Assembly (NCBI RefSeq): GCF_032062135.1
Contig: NC_092858.1
Coordinates: forward strand, 169,381,193 to 169,445,192
DNA: 64,000 nucleotides
Direction: 5' to 3'
DNA from: Pyxicephalus adspersus
Taxonomy: Eukaryota > Chordata > Amphibia > Anura > Pyxicephalidae
Shown: positions 1 to 11,205 of the stretch, in pieces
Position numbering within the stretch: the first letter of the stretch is position 1
Layout of the letters: every line of letters begins with the position of its first letter
Translations under genes and position numbers: made by a program
The notes under the pieces: generated by a model
Databases searched by the model: none
What the model was told of the DNA's origin: nothing
The model's input: the letters and a program-made list of their open reading frames with translations, nothing else

Positions 1-690
1 TTTTCTAGTGAAATCTGCATGTATTAGAGGGCAGGGATTCATTCTGGACCCCTTTTTTATGGCTTTAGAGAATTTGAGAGTTTTGAGAGTTGGGGGAAGT
101 TTAGGCGCAGCATACCGCCCATTTTTCATATAAGGTCCCCTTTATTGGGAAAATGTTCCCCTCATGTAACAATCTTCACCCTTGGACCTTTAGTAGACCA
201 TCACACATTACCAAAATATATCATACCAAAAATATACCAAAATCTCATTCCATTTACCACATCGAAGCTCATCATCTCCATCCGGACAGTCGAAAACTCC
301 ATCACAACGCTTAGATTTCTGAATACACATGGAAGAGGATTGGCAGTGTATCTTTCCTGGACAGGTGAAATGAACTATAAAAGAGGTGAGAAGGATTCAG
401 GGTAATTTTCCTCCTGTTACACCATAACATGTTGAAACTTCATGCTTTTTATGGGGTGGGGGATACAAATGGAGTCTGATATATTATATGTTAGATTTTC
501 TTCTCTTCCATTCTTCTGATATTTAAACTGTAGTTGTAGAAACTGATGCCCTGTTGGGAAATTTACCCTCTGTTCTTGTTGTTTTGTAATAGTAAAATTT
601 TGGTAAAATTTAGGATTTCATATAGTCTTTTTAGCAATAGTCAACAAATCTCTTAAAGCAGAACTTTCATTAAATAAAAAAGTGACTTAC
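1..690. other. Unassigned AT-rich sequence
   Basis: I see no gene, repeat copy or motif cluster here. The 86-codon open frame at 145-405 has no recognisable domain and no splice or promoter context. Confidence 0.6.
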
Positions 691-699
691 CTTTTCTTC

Positions 700-985
700 C
701 CCAAAGCCCTCAATCTCTCCTGGTTTTCATTTGCTTCCACGCTGTCATGAATTCTTTCTTCTTCCTGACACAAAGGAACCACTAGTTGCTGCCATCTTTT
801 TCATTTGTCTTCCTGCTCCTGCCTACGTCACCCTATCTCACACTATGCAGGGGCAAGATCAGTAGACGTTTCTTTCTTTAAAAGTAAAAAAAGAATGCCG
901 ATCTCATTGCATATGTGTGAGATCGGCACTTTTTTCTCATTGCGGTAAAAGCCCCTTCTAGATTTCAAGATTTTGCACATAGATT
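700..985. repeat. Degraded copy of the CCTACGTCACCC repeat family (MITE-M)
   Basis: Landmarks GCTGCCATCTTT, CCTACGTCACC, a 'gatctcattgc' block and 'ccccttctag' occur in the same order as in the two better copies at 36740-37170 and 37170-37987. The start is uncertain. A splice-donor-like AAAAGGTAAGT on the minus strand at 691-684 borders this copy. Confidence 0.4.
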
Positions 986-1720
986 CTATAGTACAGTGCA
1001 TTCTTCTTGTAAAATGTTGAAGTCCCCAATAGTCCATGGTAACTCACCAGAAGGATGGCAAGGTTACCCTCTACTGGGTGCTAAAAGTGAAGTCTGAGTA
1101 CCCCAAATCTCGCCAATGGCAACTTCAGCACTGTGCAGTCTTCTTGTAAATTTTAGAATACTCAATATTTCCTGGCACTTTTCCAGAAAGATGCCAACTA
1201 CACCCTCACCTGTTCTAATAACAAGCGTTCAATTTACAAAGCAGTGAATATGACATTCACACACATGGAGAATCAATCATTGCTATTGAAAGCCCTGATA
1301 ATTCTCAATCAGAAAATATTTGGTGAATGCCAGATTCACTGCTTGTTCATAGACCCCTCAGTGTTTTACCATGGGGGTGTGAATACATAAATCCAGCATC
1401 CATTTGTAGTGCAATGTCTACCTTACACCTCGTTCTCACACCACAAACTGAACTCATTTTACAATCGCATTTTCACAGATTGTGTTTCTTGTATACTTTC
1501 TCACAATCTGTTTGTTCTAAAACATTTTCTGCTTTATCCAGTTTAGTTATTTACAAACCTGTCCTCAGTTTCTGAATATATTGCATACTACACAAACCCA
1601 CGCATATTTAGATGTTTGTACAGTTGTATGTAAATTCAGTAAATTGTACATTTATATTGAGAAGCCAGATCCTTCAATAGGATGTATTCTTTAAGATTTG
1701 GTTCTATTTATTCTAGATTC
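986..1720. other. Unassigned sequence
   Basis: Nothing recognisable: no repeat shared with the rest of the window and no plausible exon. Confidence 0.5.
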
Positions 1721-1721
1721 G

Positions 1722-1913
1722 TTTTCTCAACTAGGGTTCCCCCAGAGGTTGCATTTTGGCTATCTGACATTCTTCCCATTTGCAAGCAATGTAAGAGCCG
1801 TTCTTCCCACTGACAACCACACCAATGTGAATATTGTCATTATTGTTAGGGGTTCCCTGAACACCTGAAAGTTATTTCAAGGAGTTCCCTTTGTTAAAAA
1901 GATCAAGAAAAGC
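1722..1913 (+). repeat. rep-F dispersed repeat, 5' and 3' ends present
   Basis: It begins with TTCTCAACTAGGGTTCCCCC AGAGG and ends with 'ggagttccctttgttaaaa', the signature ends of a family also seen at 5640-6487, 14506-14770, 33069-33187 and 53451-53645. The middle is shortened relative to 14506-14770. The family is non-coding; its class is not clear from the sequence. Confidence 0.75.
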
Positions 1914-2335
1914 TTTTATGGGGAGAGGAAAAGGGCGGGGATACAAAGTGGAGGCTCCCTGCTGCATCTTCCCCATAGTAGCAGCCAGTAGTGCTGTGCT
2001 TTCAGTGCTCGAGCACAGCTAATTCTTAATCCAACAGGGAGCGGCAGCTATACTTACACTAGATTTTTACCTGAGATGACCAATGATTGATTGCCCCAGG
2101 CAATAAAAAAAATAGCATGTATACAAAGCTTTGCTGTGAGGGTGTCAAAGAGATAATATTAAGGTTATCGGCATGGTTAGTATAAAGGTTAAAGAAGAGA
2201 TAGTGGGAGGAGTACAAGAGGGTTAGTGCTAGGGTTAAAGGGAGCTATTGGTAATTGATTTAGGTATGAACAATCACAAACAATTTATGGAGTATTTTTC
2301 CTAATTTCTGAAAATATCAAGAATTGGAATACTTA
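1914..2335. other. Unassigned sequence
   Basis: This is non-coding with loose repetition of 'ggttaaagg' around 2160-2250 but no clear array. Confidence 0.4.
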
Positions 2336-2339
2336 GTAA

Positions 2340-2915
2340 TGTTCTTTGGTTATGGAGAAACAGGACTTGGTAGGTGTACAGTGCTTGCCATACCCATGAT
2401 GGCACCATTCTCCGTAACGTCACAATTTATGATACCAATACCATTTGGAAAACAGTGAGGTGGGGTATAAAATATACATCCTTGATACTCAGTATATATG
2501 CAGGTGTACCGCTCTTCTCATCGGTTCCTGACCCTGAGATATAGAGAAGCTAGACTTGTTGGGGGTACAGAGCCACTAGCACTAGCCATAGCCAATGTGG
2601 CTTTCTTGTACCATTTGAAATATGGTGGGATAGGGTTTATGATACTCATCCTCTGTATTTCGTAGAAAGGCAGTGGCTCTGATCTAATCAGTGCTTGACC
2701 ATAAGATATGGAGAAAATACACTTCCTCGATACTCAGTAGATATGTGGTACATCACTCTTCTCATCAGTTCTTGACCCTGAGATATAGATAAGCTGGACT
2801 TGTTGGGTATACAGAACCAGCAGCACTTGGCATACCCAACATGGCTCCCTTCTTCTTACTCCCACCATTTAGAACACCAGTACTATTTGGAATATAGCGC
2901 GGTCGGGTCTGTACA
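2340..2915 (+). repeat. Diverged tandem repeat, about three copies of 190-244 bp
   Basis: The landmark 'gacttgttggg..tacag' recurs near 2364, 2553 and 2797, and 'ctcttctcatc.gttc.tgaccctgagatata' recurs near 2510 and 2755. Copies carry indels, so the spacing differs (189 and 244 bp). The short open frame at 2800-2982 lies inside it and looks incidental. Confidence 0.75.
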
Positions 2916-3024
2916 TTGCATTGTAGATTATTCACCAAAGGACAGCATACCCTTGACTATCCATATACAAAATACACCATAATGGCAGGCAAGGATGTGG
3001 AGAACCATTCTAGAATACTATATA

Positions 3025-3270
3025 CTAAAGCCCTGTACAGATGTCCAATGGGTGTCAGATATTATTCATTGGAAACAATCTTTAATAATTGTTTCCAGTG
3101 ACAGATGAACAAGCGAGTGCTGTACACATGGTGCAGTTCTGCTCTATGGAGCAGGAAGAGGGGAGGACGAGTGAGCGGCACCCTACTGTGCACTCTTCCA
3201 GTGGAATGCAAATTGAATTTTTTGTAGTTCATCAATCCACCACGTCTGACTGATGAATGCCACCAGGGTC
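3025..3270 (+). repeat. MITE-T-like copy with GTACAGATGT / GTGCTGTACACATGG landmarks
   Basis: It shares 'ggaaacaatc..aataattgtttccagtgacagatgaac' and 'agtgctgtacaca' with the copies at 22296-22536 and 31914-32207. The core is an inverted repeat (GGAAACAAT / ATTGTTTCC). It is non-coding. Confidence 0.6.
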
Positions 3271-3529
3271 TATTTTACCTATATCAGATTTTCACCCAAT
3301 TCGGGCCCAATCATTGTTGCTGGGAAAGAATAATGTGACAAGTGTACAAAGCTTAACTCTACCCAAATTTTGTCTTTGTTCAGTCAGCCCAGTAAAATAT
3401 AAGAACTGATGTGTTTTGTACATAACTTATATTTCCAGCACTAGTTTTAGACAATCTAGAACTATGGAGTAGCCAGGTGCCCTTTATTCTCTTGAGAAGA
3501 CTAAACTTTTGTTTACGACACTTTTAGAA

Positions 3530-3790
3530 AGCTCGCTAAGCTGACTGCAGTTGCTCTGATCTGAACTCTGCAGCTTGCAAAGGGACCTAGAGAAGATTAA
3601 TGCGCGCCTAAATTGTACAGGGACTAGACGTGGCAACTGCTTGACGCTGACTATTTACTGAGTACAGAAAGTGCAGCAAAGTTATTCGCGGTAATGAATG
3701 CCTACTGTCCAATTAAGCCATTAATACACAGATAAACAAGCTATCAAGCCATCGGCCATTCATTGCGCCCGTCAGACAACGAAGGTGAGA
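3530..3790. other. Enhancer-like unique island next to the membrane-span exon
   Basis: This unique, motif-dense stretch contains CCAATTAAGCCATTAATACA (homeodomain-type TAAT cores), 'gcaaagttattcgcggtaatgaatg' and several GC-containing words that stand out from the AT-rich background. It lies 130 bp from the exon, just downstream of it on the minus strand. The composition resembles deeply conserved non-coding elements, but conservation itself cannot be seen here. Confidence 0.3.
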
Positions 3791-3920
3791 AAGGTCAGCT
3801 AGCTCTGCTTAATGAAAAAGAGGATGCTAACTGTCTCTATTCTTCCTTTCAAGAGGATTGTAAAACATGTAATCCTTGACAATTTAATGGAGACACCACT
3901 AAATAATGAATAACACTCAC

Positions 3921-4037
3921 CCATCAGGCCTGTAGCAATCGCCACAGCAATAACGAGGACAGCAAAGAGGACGATAATGAGATATTTCACAGGGATAAGA
4001 GGATGGCACTTGGACGATTCGTCATTTTCCTTGTTTT
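3921..4037 (-). CDS. Candidate exon encoding a single transmembrane segment (TMPRSS-like, tentative)
   Basis: This is a 117-bp minus-strand segment with a good acceptor (pyrimidine-rich, ending TTTACAG) and a strong donor, GATGG|GTGAGT at 3920. It begins with the last two bases of a codon and ends with the first base of the next, so it is a symmetric phase 1-1 exon of 39 codons. The product is a polar stretch (NKENDESSKCHPLIPVK) followed by YLIIVLFAVLVIAVAIATGL, a textbook single membrane span with basic residues on the N-terminal side. A span exon that exits in phase 1 after a short cytosolic tail is the layout of type II transmembrane serine proteases, whose LDLRa, SRCR and trypsin exons follow. 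TMPRSS3 is the nearest I can think of, but the resemblance is general. No LDLRa-like exon was found at lower coordinates. It sits in unique sequence 8.2 kb downstream of the phase-compatible exon at 12355-12214. Another single-pass protein is equally possible. Confidence 0.5.
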
Positions 4038-4504
4038 CTGTAAAGAGATGAATGCAAAAATTATGAAGATGCAAGAAATTAAATCACACCGCTTTCAACA
4101 GTCTTTAGGCTATTTAGATCAATGCATTTAATAACGCATACATTTTAACCAATGTTTTCATCAGGTGCATTTTATTACATCTTAATGAGTTTTGGAGGTT
4201 TCAAGGTGGGATGGGCTGCAAGATGCTTTTGTTGCTGACAAGTATATATCAATTCATAGCCGAGCTCCTTCATTCAAATGAATACGGAATAGATGACATT
4301 TTCCATTTATAGAGCCATTCTACATTTTCAACTTAAATATGAATTCTAGACAACCTGATGGGATCAGCAGCCATAAATAATAGATGAGCTACAATTTGGA
4401 CCAAGACTGTACTAAATGTGTACATTATTGTAAGTAGGAACAATATATGAATGCCTTGAAAAAACTTATGAATTTCCCGAGACTGACCTATTTGCATTTA
4501 GAAT

Positions 4505-4700
4505 AAAAAAAAACTCAGATTCTCTTGAGGAAGCAGCTTTTGTAACTGCGAAACGTGTCGGGACAAGTGTCTAAAGCTCTTTTCTCTTATACAATATGTA
4601 TTAAATATTCACAGTTGTGGTACAATTGAAGAACCAGTTATGATCTCGATGTAGAAATGATTTTTGCACTTCGCTGTGTATATAATACCTCTTGATGTAA
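4505..4700 (+). repeat. Copy of a GAAACGTGTCGGG-type dispersed repeat
   Basis: The segment 'gaggaagcagct...tgcgaaacgtgtcggg' matches in layout the 'gcagaagcgg...tgcgaaacgcgttggg' block at 20450-20490. This motif is widespread in frog genomes to my knowledge. It is non-coding and its ends are not defined. Confidence 0.5.
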
Positions 4701-5636
4701 CAACAAGAAAGTTGTAATTGTGTTATTGAAATATATATATTAGGGGCAATTACAGACCTATAATAGGTGGGTTATCTACTTTTTATACATACAGTGATGT
4801 ATGTAGGATGAAAATATCAGCCTCATTGATCTGGATGTTCATGGAATACTATTATGTTTGTTGTTTTGTACGATAAAAGTATACCTAAAATTTTAATTCT
4901 GTGGGTTAAGTCTTATCTGTAAGGACAGGTTCACAGCTGTTTTGGGATCAAACGATCCTGCATGGCTCCTGGTGGCTACCTTGCTGGCTGCTGGTCACTC
5001 ACACCACCGCATGGGGTCTGAAAAAAACACCATCTGCACATTTGACTCCCTGCTGCCCCCGTTTATTCCCTATGGAACTGCCACGGGGAGAGGCAAGAGT
5101 TCCTTGGCATGAAGATGCGGCAAACACACCACAACCACAGGACAATTTTTTTTACAATAAAACAATACCAATATATACCAAAAAGTTGCCCCATTTTAGG
5201 GCAAAATCATAAAATTTCTATGTAGTGATGCACATGGTACTGCCCAATGATACCACAGCACCCAACCAAAATTTTTGGACCATTGTGGACTATTTGTTGG
5301 GCAGCCAATTATAATGAATGGGCTGCCCCCATAATGTTAGCATACACCGTGCGGGCACACGTGCTGGAGCAGCACATTTTAGGCAAAAGGGCCATTATCA
5401 ACAAAGAACCCGTTTGGTCACTGAGGCCAATCCCATTAAATTTTGTAACAAACATGGAATCTTAACGGTCACTGTGTGAATCTTTGGTTTGCCTGTCCAT
5501 GTTTTGTTGTCTTTCTTTCACTTTGGAAGCTTTGTGGGGGGTAAAACATCATAGATATTCCTCCCAAATGTTTCTCATTTAGAATGTCCTTTTAAAAGAA
5601 CCAAATCTGTTGTGTGCTTTTTTTGGTTTAAGGCAG
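4701..5636. other. Unassigned sequence
   Basis: AT-rich DNA with no clear gene. A GC-richer block at 4960-5100 may be an old repeat fragment but has no second copy in the window. Confidence 0.45.
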
Positions 5637-5639
5637 ATA

Positions 5640-6487
5640 TGTGCAAACTTTTTAACATGGGGAACTCCCTGAAATAACCTTTAGGTCTTAAGGAACTCCT
5701 TCTTTAATTACTATAGCCTGGGGTGTAGTGGGGTGGGCATGGGTGGGAACTCCGTGCCCTTACCTTTTTGCCTACTCTTATATTGCAAATATTTATTTGG
5801 TGGTCTGCGGCTCTGGCAGCTCCGCTCCCCTGATTGCCCTTGCAGCTCTGTAGTATGTGTTTCCTTTATAGAGATTCTTTATCCAAGAACACAGGATTAC
5901 CATGGCTGTTCTCAACATGAATGAATGCAGCCGTGGGAATCCTCCTGTGATAATTCCCACTGCTGCATTCATTGATGAGCACAGCCACAGTACTCGCACT
6001 GACAGGAGGAGTACCATTCTTGAAATCAGTTTGCCGAAATTTTGCTGACCCATCAGAAGTTAGAAGAATTTTTCGCAAGAATGTCAAAGGCAATCTCGCT
6101 CATCCCTAGTGACTTTACTCTGGGGGAAGTTTCTTCCCCTTTGAGTGACACATAGGCAGGGGTGTAGTGGGGCAGGAACTTTTACATAACAATGATGCAC
6201 ATGTGCCATTGCCATGGATAGTACCGTGCCCTCTCTTCATTTTTTTATGACTACACCCCTGACTATATCTGCAGCTTACAGTACATTAACTTGGTCATCA
6301 AAAGGATGAATGTTTCTTACATTACGGGCAAGTGGAAAGAATGCCACTGTTACAGATAGTCAAAAAGATCATTGGTGTCAGTTAAACTGAGCTGAGAGGC
6401 ACAAACTGCACATTGCTCAAGGAACCCCGAGCAACCTCTGGAAGAACCCTGGGGTTCCAACGAACCCTGCTTGGGAAACGCTGGTCT
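5640..6487 (-). repeat. rep-F copy split by an inserted element
   Basis: The 3' part (reverse of 'catgttaaaaag...' ) is at 5645-5717 and the 5' part, ending 'gcttgggaaacgctgg', is at 6262-6487. Together they make one reverse-strand rep-F element interrupted by the hAT-like insertion at 5718-6261. Confidence 0.7.
5718..6261. mobile_element. hAT-like non-autonomous DNA transposon inside rep-F
   Basis: The ends are inverted repeats, CTGGGGTGTAGT on the left and CAGGGGTGTAGT on the right (as reverse complement). The flanks ACTATAGC (5710-5717) and ACTATATC (6262-6269) match at 7 of 8 bases, the 8-bp duplication typical of hAT transposons. A second copy of the terminal sequence, CAGGGGTGTAGTGGGG, sits internally near 6153. 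There is no transposase frame. A central foldback (5920-5973) has arms of about 21 nt with one mismatch. Confidence 0.7.
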
Positions 6488-6860
6488 AGACCTTTATATA
6501 AATCTTCATAAGGATAGGCCCTTATATAAAACTTTATAGGGATAGACCCTTATACAAACCTTTATAGGGATTGACCATGATGAATAAACCTCTATAGGGA
6601 TAGGCCCTTACTTAAACCTTTACAGGGGCAGACCCTTATACAAACCTTGATAAGCGTAGACTCTTATACAAACCTTTATAGGTATAGACCCTTATGTGAA
6701 CCTTTATAGGGATAGACCCTTATGTAAACCTTTATAGGGATAGACCCTTGTACAAACGTTTATAGGGATAAACCTTTATACAAACCTTTATAGGGATAGA
6801 CCCTAATATAAACCTTTATAATCATAGACCATGATAATTAACCCTTTTAAGGGATACCCC
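6485..6860 (+). repeat. 28-bp minisatellite, about 13 copies
   Basis: The unit is close to CCTTTATAGGGATAGACCCT followed by TATACAAA. Copies differ by point changes and small indels. It starts directly at the end of the rep-F copy. It is non-coding. Confidence 0.9.
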
Positions 6861-7095
6861 TTTATAAAAGAAAAGTGTTCTATACCAAATTTTCATCCAA
6901 CATTTACATTACTATTTTTGCTAAAACCTAAAATCAAAGAAACATGAAGATGAAAAAACAACCTGTGTTTAACTAATAGTTTTGAATTATTTATTAAAAA
7001 AATATGCAATCATTTTTTGTGTATCATTTTTTTATGGTTCATTTATAATTGCTGACAGCTGTTCATAAATATTACTGTTCTCTGCTCATTTCAGT

Positions 7096-7400
7096 AACTG
7101 GAAGGATTTTACTGATAAGTGTTGTCCAGTCCGGCAGTAAACACGGATATCAGTATATCTATAGCAGAAAATTGCACTCTGTAAAATACAAAGTAGTGAT
7201 AATTGGTTAATTAGAGGCATCCTTAGCACTTGTCAGATAATTAGCCCTCACGGCCCGCTCAAGGCAGACACTGAAATGATAGATCATTGAAGCTTTTTAT
7301 GGAGACAGGCAAAGCGTGCCTGCTGCTTGAATGGCTTATTTAGTAGGCTGTGTTTCATCTCATTGTAAAGCATTCTTGGTTATGAGGTTTAGGTAGTATT
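7096..7400. other. Enhancer-like unique island
   Basis: Unique sequence with GGTTAATTAGAGG, AGATAATTAGCCC and TGATAGATCATTGA, that is, two TAATTA homeodomain cores within about 40 bp, plus a GC-containing 'cacggcccgctcaag' block. No coding frame. The role is inferred from composition only. Confidence 0.3.
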
Positions 7401-8530
7401 GTACAACCTGCATCGATGGGGTTTTGTTTGGGTGAGATGGGTTTTGCATTTCTTTAGCAGCCATTGGGAATACAACTCTTTCCTCAAGGAGGTCAAATCA
7501 GGTCAGAAGAAGATCAAATGAACTTGTGAATATTTCTGAACAACCTCAAAAGAAACTTAAACTGATGTCAACCCACGTCTATAAACAATATTTTTATTAG
7601 TATCTTTTTGAAATCCTGAGGGTTAATAGAAGGAGGACTGGGAACCTTTGGATGAAGAATAAAGGCTACCAAAATAATCCATTCATGGTAGTGTTAGATT
7701 TTGATAGGCTAAATCAAATGCACCATGCTATTTTGCCCCACCATTTGGTAGGTATTAGTAGGTAAAGTGTGTGTTCCTAGTAACTGTAACACTTTTCAAA
7801 TCTCCCAACAATAAATTCCTGTGTGGATTTTAGCTTGGTGGTCCTTTTCTAATTAAAGTCTATATGGTGAGGTCAAGACCATCAAGGCCAATTTTAGGTA
7901 TAGTTCACTTAAGCAATGGTAAGAGACCCGAAAACCATAACAAATTTTTTTTTAGGTATGCCAAGGCTTGGTTGGTCTTCTATTGCTGCCCACATAATTC
8001 TAAAAGAATTAGTTTTCCTAAAAGCAGAACTTTGCTTGCCTTTTGCTGCCCCACATGCTTCTCTCCTCCAGCACCCTCACCCAACTACAAGCCTTCACAT
8101 TTTCTTCAAATGGAATTTTAGCATCTATCCCTACTGTCTGTGTGATGCCCAGCCTTCCGCAAGACTTAAGTCCTTTCCCAAACTCAAAATTTGGAAATGC
8201 ATGGTTGTCTATGATGTCCAGGATAATACATAGGGAGGTACAAAATGTGCAAGTGGGCTCTGGACCCTCCACAGCAGAGACCCTCATGGGGAACCAAGTC
8301 AGTTCTACACAGAGGTCCACTGTTGGTTGTGTCCACCACTGACTACGGGCTTATTAAATATAGCATTATTGTTCAATGCTCTAGGGCAGTGTTCACATAT
8401 TTTTGGCAATATAGGGGCATATTTCTAAAGAAGTGGGAATCCAATTGCAAATCAACACCTCAACAATGCTAAATATCTAATTGCTGTTTTTTAATGTCTA
8501 ATTTATAAAAGGGACATCAGAATTTTTTTG
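7401..8530. other. Unassigned sequence
   Basis: No recognisable gene or repeat. Overlapping open frames at 7864-8342 on both strands (75-105 codons) have no domain, no splice context and no consistent frame, so I treat them as chance. Confidence 0.5.
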
Positions 8531-8539
8531 GGGGGTGAT

Positions 8540-9235
8540 CAGTGATTCCAATGTCATTCTAAACTGTCAATCTGCAGCTTCATTGAACAGAACTTTACCA
8601 GTCGTGATCGCCAGAATGGTAGCAATAGAGGCCCACATTGGGTCTGCACCTCTACTTTGGGAAGTGGTAATTGGCAGGAGAGTGATGATCAGAGCTTTCA
8701 TCGCCATTCTAAATTGGCAATCAACAGTTCCTTTGAATAGAATGATCCATGACCAACTGTGATCACCAGAATGACAGCAATAGGGACCTATAGGAGTTTG
8801 GTACCTTTACACCTAGAAGTGGTGATTGGTGGGAAATGATGATCAGAGCTTCCATCTCCATTCTAAATTGGCAATCTACAGCTCCATTGAATAGAATGGT
8901 TCATTATCAAATGTAATTGCCAGAATGGTAGCAATAAAGAAACAAAGGAGTTTCAGGATACCTGGTGATTGGTGGGAAAGTGAATAGAATGTAAGTTCAC
9001 CAGCTGTGATTTGCAGAATGATAGCAATAGAGTTAGGTACCTCTACCCCTGGAAGTGGCAATTGGCAGGAAAGTGACGATCAGAGCTTTAATGCCATTCT
9101 AAATTGGCAATCTCATCTTCATTGACAAGAATCTAGCCTATCAGCAATGAAGACCCATAGCAGTTTGGTACACCTGGAAGTGAGGATTACAACAAAAGTG
9201 ACAATCAGAATCACACTACATTTCATTCGATGCGC
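8540..9235 (+). repeat. Tandem repeat of about 152 bp, four to five copies
   Basis: CCATTCTAAATTGGCAATC or a close variant occurs at 8552, 8704, 8858 and 9092, with 'ccagaatgg.agcaata' and 'gaagtgg..attgg..gga' in the same order in each copy. The last interval is longer because a partial copy is embedded. Confidence 0.85.
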
Positions 9236-9289
9236 AGATCCCCACTTTTAGAAGTAACCACAGTATTGTATGTTTTAGATTGCCCGGAC

Positions 9290-9700
9290 CAAACAAACTT
9301 GAAGAATCATATCTTTAGCAGAGTGGCCCTTTAACCGCCAAAGACAATTTATTTTGTTATAAATACTATAGATCGGCCCATTTATTGCAGACAAGTGCAA
9401 GCTTTGCTGAACTGTAACTGTGTTTTCTGGTACCCTTTTCTCCAATAATTATTAAGAGAAGTCGGCAGGACAGATGGGGAGGGATACAGAAGTCAGCCGT
9501 TCTCTCTCCCTCTGGCAAAATTACAAGTTTAAGCAAATGAACATCTGCATATTCAAACCCTCCAGATTACAGGACAATAAAACTCGGCAGCTGGAAAATT
9601 AATGGCAAGCAATTTAAGCCTAGCACTCAATTCCCTGAACCAAAATAAAAACACAAGCTGTATTTATAGCCATCGTGTTATCTGAATGATCATTTAAACT
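9290..9700. other. Enhancer-like unique island
   Basis: About 400 bp of unique sequence with AATAATTATTAAGAGA, GAAAATTAATGGCAAG and AACATCTGCATATTCAAA (POU- or homeodomain-like words), sandwiched between repeats. No coding potential. Enhancer identity is inferred from composition. Confidence 0.3.
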
Positions 9701-10115
9701 CCTTCTTACTTAAGTAGTAAACTATTTTGGGAGGAAGTTGTCAGAAAGTTCTGGGTTTCCAATGTATTTAATATGCATATTTAGAGGACCAGGATAGGAG
9801 TGAGCTCCAGCCAAAAGCCATCTGCCATTTTGTAATATGCCCACCATTGGAAATAGGTTGTCATAATTCAGATTGGCTTTTCCTTTAGTAATCAGAGTTT
9901 ATGTGACCATAGGCTTTAGGCTTTTGGGAAAAGCACTGGTGGGTGACTGTAGCATCATTTCCTCCCCTTTGTCAATCATCCATCAATTTTGATGCCCCAT
10001 TTACACTATGCAATGTGTTTAAGATATATATGATTTGTGATAATGCTTCACTCTGTGTATAAGGCATTGCTGTGATTACTGGGATATGCAGCAATCCGTG
10101 TAGTTTAGCACACAT
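9701..10115. other. Unassigned sequence
   Basis: Nothing identified beyond AT-rich unique sequence. Confidence 0.4.
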
Positions 10116-10119
10116 TGCC

Positions 10120-10315
10120 GCAATACAATCCATTTAATGGGCTGTTAAAGCTTATTTACACTCATGCATATCTGCTTGTTGTGCTTTAAATTGAAATCAT
10201 TAGAAACACACGTCAACACAAGTCATCTTACATTGATTTGAGTTATGACATTGACGTGTGTTTCCATTTTTCTTAATAGGAAATGCATCAGGTCAAAAGG
10301 TTAATGGGCTACTAA
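10120..10315. repeat. Foldback repeat with GAAACACACGTCAA arms
   Basis: GAAACACACGTCAA (10203-10216) and TTGACGTGTGTTTC (10251-10264) are perfect inverted arms with a 34-nt loop. Outer 'ttaatgggctgttaa' and 'ttaatgggctactaa' bracket the unit, suggesting a small MITE. Its ends are uncertain. Confidence 0.5.
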
Positions 10316-10671
10316 TATGTCTTACATGTAACTCTGAAGCATTGGTGCTGCATAAACATATGCCATATTATCAAATGTTTGCTTTTACCCCCACTTTGAC
10401 CCTGAGAGTAGCAAACAGGAGAAAAAGTGGTCAGGCTTTACTATATTAGATATAGGAATACTATAAAGCATATGGGAGGCACTGAACGATATGAGCTACC
10501 ACGTAGATTTTGTGCAGGATAATAATAAGTTATATTTGTTGTATTCTTTAAACAATTACATTTTATTGGATTATTGTTTTCTGCTTAGCATTGTCCTTTT
10601 TTTACATACTAGTGCTGCTACTCCTCCAGACTCTTTCAGTTATTTTTAGCATACACCAACGCCACTGTAAA

Positions 10672-11205
10672 CTGTGAATGGAATGGATGCACTCTGGGCT
10701 GGATGCAAATGGACATGGAAGCATTATGAACTGGATCCACTCTGGACTAGATGCCATGAACATGGATGCACTCCATACTGGATTTACATGGACATGAATG
10801 CACTCTGGAATGGATGCACATGGACATGGAAGCATTCTGAACTGGATGCACACTGGACTAGATGCCATGGACATGGATGCACTCCATACTGGATGTACAT
10901 GGACATGAATGCACTCTGGAATGGATGCACATGGACATGGATGTACTCTGGGCTGGATGCACTCTGGACTAGTGAATATGGATGGACTCTTTACTGAATG
11001 CACATGGATATAGATGCACTCCGGAATAGATGCACATGGACATGGACTCTGGACTAGTGGATTTGAATGCACTCCATACTGGATGCACATGGACATGGAT
11101 GCACCCCATACTGGATACATGGACATGGATGCACTCTGGGCTGGATGCTCTCTGGACCAGTGGATATGAATGGACTCCAGACTGAATGCAAATGGCCTTA
11201 AATGC
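10672..11205 (+). repeat. Tandem array of GGATGCACATGGACATGGATGC-type units with 111-bp higher-order period
   Basis: Short units near 28 bp (consensus words ACATGGACATGGATGCAC and ACTCTGGACTGGATG) are organised into a 111-bp block: TGGATGCAMATGGACATGG is at 10700 and again at 10811. The array keeps open frames on both strands (201 codons minus, 107 and 113 codons on the two strands). This follows from a repeat lacking stops, not from coding selection: the product is a low-complexity His/Ser/Cys/Pro or Trp/Met-rich repeat. Confidence 0.9.

Noticed and set aside
684..800. Possible minus-strand exon with a near-perfect AAAAGGTAAGT donor
   Set aside because: No pyrimidine-rich acceptor precedes it, the open frame is not LDLRa-like or compatible with the exon at 3921, and it abuts a MITE-M remnant.
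3543..3600. Cysteine-coding words that might be an LDLRa exon downstream of the membrane-span exon
   Set aside because: On the minus strand the frame has no Cys-Asp-Gly...Asp-Cys-Glu pattern and no splice sites.
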